From Phocaeicola sartorii JCM 17136 = DSM 21941 (GTDB lineage Bacteria > Bacteroidota > Bacteroidia > Bacteroidales > Bacteroidaceae): DNA of 64,000 nt. A program made the translations under genes and the position numbers. This document shows, one piece after another, positions 59,116 through 64,000 of this stretch. The notes below the pieces were generated by a model. That model was not told the DNA's origin and searched no databases. It was given only the letters and a program-made list of their open reading frames with translations. The number at the start of each line of letters is the position of its first letter. Position 1 is the stretch's first letter. Location: the NCBI RefSeq assembly GCF_000614185.1, contig NZ_BAKM01000002.1:62001-126000 (forward strand), read 5' to 3'.

Positions 59116-59966
59116 ATGGACGAATTAGTAGTGAAAGACTTAATAGACAGACTGATAGACCTGTCTTTTGCTGAAGATATAGGTGATGGGGATCATACGA
59201 CCTTGTCATGTATTCCCGCAGATGCAATGGGAAAATCAAAGTTGTTGATTAAGGAAGAAGGTATTTTAGCGGGCATTGAAGTGCTAAAGAAGTATTTCGC
59301 CGTTTTGACCCCACGATGAAGGTGGAGGTGTTTATTCAAGATGGGACTCACGTGAAACCGGGTGATGTGGCCATGGTGGTGGAAGGTAAGGTTCAGTCAC
59401 TTCTTCAGACAGAACGCTTGATGCTGAATATCATGCAGCGTATGAGTGGCATTGCTACTATGACCAATAAATATGTGAAGAAACTGGAAGGTACGAAAAC
59501 CCGTGTGCTTGATACCCGCAAGACAACCCCGGGTATGCGTATCATGGAGAAGATGGCTGTCAAGATCGGAGGAGGATGCAATCACCGTATTGGTTTGTTT
59601 GATATGATTTTGTTGAAAGATAATCATGTGGACTTTGCAGGAGGCATACACAATGCAGTATCTCGTGCCAAAGAGTATTGCAAGGCAAAGGGAAAGGATT
59701 TGAAGATCGAACTGGAAGTGCGTAACTTTGACGAATTGAATCAGGCGTTGGCAGAAGGAGTGGATCGTATTATGTTTGATAATTTTACACCCGAGGATAC
59801 TCGTAAAGCGGTAGAAATTGTAGGTGGCCGTTGTGAAACCGAGTCTTCCGGTGGTATTACTTACGACACCATGTTACCTTATGCACAGGCAGGAGTGGAT
59901 TTCATTTCTTTTGGTGCGTTGACTCATTCTGTAAAAGGAATGGATATGAGCTTCAAGGCTTGTTAA
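59116..59966 (+). CDS. nadC: Nicotinate-nucleotide pyrophosphorylase, frame broken once
   Basis: Frames 59116-59319 and 59316-59966 join if one T is restored near 59306 (TTTTT read as TTTT, in YFAVFDPTMKVEVF), giving about 283 aa, normal for NadC. Features: FAEDIGDGDHTTLSC, LLQTERLMLNIMQRMSGIAT, LDTRKTTPGMRIMEKMAVKIGG (PRPP and quinolinate binding), LLKDNHVDFAGG and ESSGGITYDTMLPYA. Converts quinolinate to nicotinate mononucleotide in NAD synthesis. Confidence 0.9.
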
Positions 59967-59983
59967 GAGAAATGTGAACGATG

Positions 59984-60024
59984 CAAGTGACACGAATAGA
60001 GTTAAAATCTATTCGTGTCACTTG
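59984..60024. terminator. 16-bp perfect hairpin between nadC and the regulator gene
   Basis: CAAGTGACACGAATAG (59984-59999) and CTATTCGTGTCACTTG (60009-60024) with a 9-base loop, between two convergent genes. Confidence 0.75.
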
Positions 60025-60026
60025 TG

Positions 60027-62897
60027 TTATTGGCATTCGTTTCTTTTATTTTCTTCTTTGAACCGGGTAGGCGTCATTCCTTTTACTTGTTTAAAGGAGG
60101 TGCTGAAATATCTCGGATAAGAAAAACCTACCTCGTAGGATATTTCGTTGATATTCATATTGGTATTTGTAAGCAGATAAACCGACTTCTCTATGCGTAG
60201 TTTATTGATATAGTCATTGACGCCCAATCCGGTTAGGAGTTTTACCTTATTATATAAAGACGCTCTGCTCATAGCCATTTTGTCTGTCAGAAATTTAATG
60301 GAAAGTTCCTCTCCGGCCATATTTTCATTAATAAGCATATTGAGTCTGGCGATGAACTCTTCATCTTCTTTACTGTTCTTCCTTTGAGTCTGTTCTGTTT
60401 CTGTGCTTTTTTCATTTGTTTCTTTTATCGGCATATTGGATGATGATGCCGTTGTGGGAATATTTTCTTCGATGGGTATTTTTTCTTCTTTATTCTTTAA
60501 AATGTCGTTTAATATGGCTTGCAGGAAATGGTTCATGTTGCCTTTCATGTGTTGTTCTTTTCGTTGGTAATAAATGTAGCCTATGCCGGCTGTGGCAATT
60601 ATAAACAGGATAGCTGCTATGCCGATGAACCAGTTGGTTTTATACCAAGGAGGAGTAACGATTATGTTTATCAATTTTGGGAGGGTATGATTTCCGTTTT
60701 TGGTATTGCAAGAAACCCATATTGTGTAGTTACCTGCGGATAGAGAGGATAAATTAAGTGTAGGATCGTAAGTTTCAATCAATTGTTTGCTTCTGCTTTC
60801 AATTATGTATTGAAGCAGGTATTTTTGGAATATGTCTCTGTTCTTTATTCGAAGGTGGAGGGAAAGAGAATTGTAGTTCCAGGGTACTTTTATCGTATTC
60901 TCTTTGATGTTCTTTAAGCAAGGGCTGCCGTTAAGAAGAATGTCGGACAGGTATATTTCTGGCATCTGGGTATCAGTATCGGGAATGTTTGTGTTGATTT
61001 TAACCAATCCTTCAGATCCACCTAGATAGATGTGATTTTTATTAGATTGTTTTTGGTATGCGAATAAAATTTCGTTGGATGGGAAACCGTCAGAACTGTT
61101 CCATATAGTAAATCTGTTTTCTTTGATGATATAAGAGTATAGCTGATTTTGCGCACAAATCCATAGACGCCCTTTTCCATCGGCTATGAGGAAGGATATG
61201 CTGTTGAATAGCTTGGTACGTATGCGGTGGTATTTCCGGCTTTTCAGATCGAAGAATCCAAGTCCTTTGTCGGTACCGGTCCATATTATATGATTGTTGT
61301 CGTAAGACATGGAAGTGATGGTCTCATTTTTTTCCAACTCGAATAGTAATCGGATGCTGTCATTTTGCTGATCTACCCAAAAAGCTTGGTGAGCGTATTT
61401 TAAGAGAGAGAATTTGTCATTGGAGTATGATAGACAAAGTGCATTATTAGAGAAGTCGTAGTGACGGTCTGTTTGCATCTTTGAAAATGTATGGTTATGT
61501 GTATTGTATGCATAGGCATTACGGCTGATTATGTATATTTTGTTGTCTGCCACCTGATTGGCTAGAGGAAGATGACCATAAAAACATTCTTTATAGTTGG
61601 TTTCTTTATCTATAATGGTGAAAGGACGATATTGCTGTGTCTTTTTATTGAACAGAAAGATGCCTTTGGTATATAAGGAAACCATTAATTCGGATTCGGA
61701 TATTTCAGCAATGGAGATCACTTTATCTCCGTAGGTTGAGGGGAAATGAGTAAATTTGTCAGTAGACGGGTCGTATAGATTGATACCTCCTCCATCGGTT
61801 CCAATCCAGACTTTTCCGCTCTTCTCTTCGTAAAGGCTGATGATTGATTTTTCGCTGAGTCCGCTGGGATGGTTTAAGACGGCATCTTTATATGTCTTGA
61901 TGTATGTTTCTTTAATACAGAATATGCCTCCTCGTACGCTTCCTGCCCATAGGTTTTCTTCTTGGTCTTTGTAGAGCAAGGTAATGGAGTTGACCGGCAG
62001 TGAAGAATAGTCTCCCACTATGTGTTGAAGTTGTGAGAATTGTTGAGTATGGGGATCAAACAGGTTGATACCGCTTCCGTCTGTTGCCAACCATAGCTTG
62101 CCGTTGTGTTCTGTTATATCTAAAATATAATTGTTGTTTAATCCGGAATTTGTCTGAGTATAGTGTTTTTGGATTTTTCCAGTTGAGTCATAGCAATAAA
62201 GTCCAGATCCGTAAAAGGATGTGTAGATATGCTGGTCAAGGGTTGTATATAACGATGTCAGCAGGTTGGAGCTGCTTGGAATAAAAAGACTGAATTGTTG
62301 GGTTTGACGGTTATATAAGTAGATTCCTTTTTTTCGGGTACCTACTAAAATATTGCTTTTATCGAGATAGACCATTTTTTGAATTCTATAATCTACCGCG
62401 TTGATGTTTTCTTTCCCTTTTTGTTTAAGGTGAATGGTCTTTGCCTTTCTGCTGTGATAATCGTAGCAGTAAATGGTATTTTCACTGCCAAACCATATTC
62501 CGCCTTCTATTTTGATAGAAGAATAGATAGCTTGGGGGATGGCGGTTGTGAATCGGTCTTGTTCGTCATCATAGAGGGCTAACCCTTTTGGAGTTGCTAT
62601 CCAAAGGTTTCCTAATGAATCTTCGGTCAGATGATTGATATAATTGCTAGGCAGAGAATGGGGATCGTCCGAATAATGCTGGTAGGTTTTTATTCCTTCT
62701 TGAGTATAACTGTTCAATCCATTTTGAGTTCCTATCCATAAAGTACCTTTATGGTCTAACAGAATGGATTGGGCGGTAGATTGAGAAAGTCCTTGCTCTA
62801 TGGAGAGCTGGGTGAATGAATAATGGACATTGTGTTCGGAGGAGAACAGTTTTGTTTCTGTCCATAAGCATAAAATGATAATTAAGGTCCGATACAT
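60027..62897 (-). CDS. Propeller-sensor transmembrane AraC-type regulator without histidine kinase
   Basis: 956 aa from the ATG at 62897 (MYRTLIIILCLW signal), 11 bases after the expected start of transcription. Residues 25-690 contain a run of two-component-regulator propeller repeats (GTLWIGTQNGLN, GNLWIATPKGLALY, KVWIGTDGGGINLYDP, RLWICAQNQLYSY). Then a Y_Y_Y domain (SLHLRIKNRDIFQKYL, NYTIWVSC), a TM helix at about 765-785 (FIGIAAILFIIATAGIGYIY), a charged linker, and an AraC HTH (MSRASLYNKVKLLTGLGVND, then EISYEVGFSYPRYFSTSFKQ). No HisKA, HATPase or receiver domain lies between TM and HTH, so it is not a full hybrid two-component system. Likely senses an oligosaccharide and controls the divergent GH16 unit. 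Confidence 0.85.
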   Translation of the reverse strand: MYRTLIIILCLWTETKLFSSEHNVHYSFTQLSIEQGLSQSTAQSILLDHKGTLWIGTQNGLNSYTQEGIKTYQHYSDDPHSLPSNYINHLTEDSLGNLWIATPKGLALYDDEQDRFTTAIPQAIYSSIKIEGGIWFGSENTIYCYDYHSRKAKTIHLKQKGKENINAVDYRIQKMVYLDKSNILVGTRKKGIYLYNRQTQQFSLFIPSSSNLLTSLYTTLDQHIYTSFYGSGLYCYDSTGKIQKHYTQTNSGLNNNYILDITEHNGKLWLATDGSGINLFDPHTQQFSQLQHIVGDYSSLPVNSITLLYKDQEENLWAGSVRGGIFCIKETYIKTYKDAVLNHPSGLSEKSIISLYEEKSGKVWIGTDGGGINLYDPSTDKFTHFPSTYGDKVISIAEISESELMVSLYTKGIFLFNKKTQQYRPFTIIDKETNYKECFYGHLPLANQVADNKIYIISRNAYAYNTHNHTFSKMQTDRHYDFSNNALCLSYSNDKFSLLKYAHQAFWVDQQNDSIRLLFELEKNETITSMSYDNNHIIWTGTDKGLGFFDLKSRKYHRIRTKLFNSISFLIADGKGRLWICAQNQLYSYIIKENRFTIWNSSDGFPSNEILFAYQKQSNKNHIYLGGSEGLVKINTNIPDTDTQMPEIYLSDILLNGSPCLKNIKENTIKVPWNYNSLSLHLRIKNRDIFQKYLLQYIIESRSKQLIETYDPTLNLSSLSAGNYTIWVSCNTKNGNHTLPKLINIIVTPPWYKTNWFIGIAAILFIIATAGIGYIYYQRKEQHMKGNMNHFLQAILNDILKNKEEKIPIEENIPTTASSSNMPIKETNEKSTETEQTQRKNSKEDEEFIARLNMLINENMAGEELSIKFLTDKMAMSRASLYNKVKLLTGLGVNDYINKLRIEKSVYLLTNTNMNINEISYEVGFSYPRYFSTSFKQVKGMTPTRFKEENKRNECQ

Positions 62898-62914
62898 TGT
62901 AATTTTATTTTCTG

Positions 62915-62922
62915 CAAAAATA
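62915..62922 (-). promoter_or_regulatory. -7 box of the regulator gene
   Basis: CAAAAATA on the plus strand is TATTTTTG on the minus strand, 18 bases before the ATG at 62897. No clear -33 box. The rest of the spacer to 63137 has a weaker plus-strand box TAAGTTTG at 63082-63089 that could serve the GH16 gene. Confidence 0.55.
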
Positions 62923-63137
62923 CATTTTTTTTCTTTTGATAAGAATTGGGAGGTTGTTTTTTCAGTATGAAGCAATAAGAAAATAAGATGTTTTTTATCA
63001 AAAAATTGAGAAATAGTTCCTTGTTAGACAGGATTGGACTTGATTTATACAATTTTTGACCTTTCCAGTTGGTAAATAGATTAAGTTTGTGCAGTTAAAT
63101 TTTTGAAATAAGTTTTGTGAACCAAAATTAATGTAGT

Positions 63138-63914
63138 ATGAAAAATGTTATACTTTTATTATTGTCTGTATGTGGTATGTTTGCTTGTACCCATACGCCA
63201 AAGTGGGAATTAGTGTGGGAGGATAACTTTGATGGTGCGGAGCCCGATACCACAATATGGAGCCGCATACCTCGCGGCAAACCTGATTGGCAAAATACTC
63301 AGTCGTTCGATGACCGTTGTTATGAAATGCGTAACGGCCTTTTAATATTAAAGGGAATTGTGAATGATAATATGGATGTAGATACGGCGAAGTATCTGAC
63401 TGGGGGATTGTGGACAAAAGACAAGCACGCTTTTCATCGGGGACGTATTGAAGTGAAGGCCAGATTGCATGGGGCGAAAGGGGCATGGCCGGCTATATGG
63501 ACTTTGCCTTATGAAACCGATAAATATGATTGGCCTATGGGAGGGGAGGTAGATATTATGGAACGCCTGAACAATGATTCCATTGTTTATCAAACCGTGC
63601 ATTCACACTATACTTATACATTGGGAATAGAGAATAATCCGAAACATGGAAGCACTACGTCTATCAATCCTGAGGACTTTAATATATATGGGGTGGATTT
63701 CTGGCCGGACAGTTTGGTGTTTCATGTGAACGGAAAACGGCATTTCGTTTATCCTCGTATCGAAACAGAGCAAGAAGGGCAGTTCCCTTTTGATATTCCT
63801 CAATATTTACTGATTGATATGCAATTAGGAGGTACTTGGGTAGGACCTGTGGATTCTACGGATTTACCTGTGGAGATGGAAGTGGACTGGGTACGTCATT
63901 ATCAATGGAAATGA
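63138..63914 (+). CDS. GH16 beta-glucanase-type lipoprotein
   Basis: A 258-aa protein. Lipoprotein signal LLLLSVCGMFAC. GH16 jelly roll: WELVWEDNFDGAEPDTTIWS at the start, GRIEVKARLHGAKGAWPAIW, then MGGEVDIMERL, the ExDxxE catalytic site with nucleophile and acid/base glutamates. LLIDMQLGGTWVGPVD and VDWVRHYQ end the fold. Surface or periplasmic endo-enzyme for beta-1,3(4)-glucan (laminarinase type) is the most likely role; porphyranase or agarase subgroups are less likely but not excluded. Divergent from the propeller regulator. Confidence 0.9.
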   Translation: MKNVILLLLSVCGMFACTHTPKWELVWEDNFDGAEPDTTIWSRIPRGKPDWQNTQSFDDRCYEMRNGLLILKGIVNDNMDVDTAKYLTGGLWTKDKHAFHRGRIEVKARLHGAKGAWPAIWTLPYETDKYDWPMGGEVDIMERLNNDSIVYQTVHSHYTYTLGIENNPKHGSTTSINPEDFNIYGVDFWPDSLVFHVNGKRHFVYPRIETEQEGQFPFDIPQYLLIDMQLGGTWVGPVDSTDLPVEMEVDWVRHYQWK

Positions 63915-63986
63915 AGTAATTCTGGTATTTGTAATTATGATGATATTAGTGATAAATAACCTATTAACTCAATTAAATTTGAAATT

Positions 63987-64000
63987 ATGAAAAGACAAAG
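63987..64000 (+). CDS. Start of a further gene, partial
   Basis: ATG AAA AGA CAA at 63987 begins a frame that runs off the right edge 72 bases after the GH16 stop. Only four codons are visible, so no product can be named. By position it may belong to a glycan-utilisation operon with GH16. Confidence 0.3.

Overview
The window looks like a Bacteroides/Phocaeicola chromosome (P. vulgatus/dorei type is my guess). Three things point there: promoters of the Bacteroidota form (-33 TTTG, -7 TAnnTTTG), the capsule-locus companion set (UpxY, VirE/DUF3987, DUF4248, HU-like, a 33-aa 'smalltalk' peptide, amidase), and a long run of gut polysaccharide-degrading hydrolases with a bile salt hydrolase. Species was not tested.

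Layout. (1) 1-6.1 kb, minus strand, visibly AT-rich on the far left: an accessory block read leftward behind upxY. It holds two nucleotidyltransferase/HEPN (MntA/HepT-type) pairs, each preceded by the same 52-bp promoter-bearing repeat, then three membrane-protein genes of unknown function, a 119-aa unknown protein and a PIN-domain protein that runs off the left edge. (2) 6.3-17.1 kb: exopolysaccharide/capsule locus edge. The plus strand carries a K/E-rich small protein, VirE/DUF3987, HU-like protein, smalltalk and amidase, with DUF4248 on the minus strand. The minus strand carries the initiating sugar transferase, Wza and Wzc. Between the sugar transferase and a tyrosine recombinase lies a 322-bp segment bounded by perfect 26-bp inverted repeats. 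It contains a consensus promoter that now points away from the polysaccharide genes, so it reads as a phase-variable switch in the OFF state. (3) 17.3-41.3 kb: plant-glycan hydrolases (GH20/GH67-like lipoprotein, a five-bladed-propeller+GH2+malectin-like enzyme, two GH2, GH106-like, sialate O-acetylesterase-like, DUF5703), interrupted by an AspT-type transporter and a minus-strand AAA-ATPase/PD-(D/E)XK gene. No SusC/SusD pair is present. (4) 41.5-59.97 kb: housekeeping genes: bile salt hydrolase, tRNA-Lys, mltF, udk, Dabb protein, thioesterase, his operon with a leader-peptide attenuator (hisL-G-D-C-B), nadE, fur-family regulator, rubrerythrin, two thioredoxins, OmpH/Skp-like lipoprotein, pepD, an endonuclease/exonuclease/phosphatase-family protein, rlmH, nadC. 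(5) 60.0-64 kb: a propeller-sensor/AraC regulator lacking a kinase, divergent from a GH16 beta-glucanase and the first codons of a further gene.

Sequence quality. At least 14 otherwise conserved genes are broken by single-base indels, nearly all one-base deletions, often inside short runs of one base. hisD, nadC, pepD, wza and wzc are among them, and in each case one base restores the whole family-length protein. I read this as mostly sequencing or assembly error rather than mass gene decay, so each broken gene is given as one feature with its pieces described.
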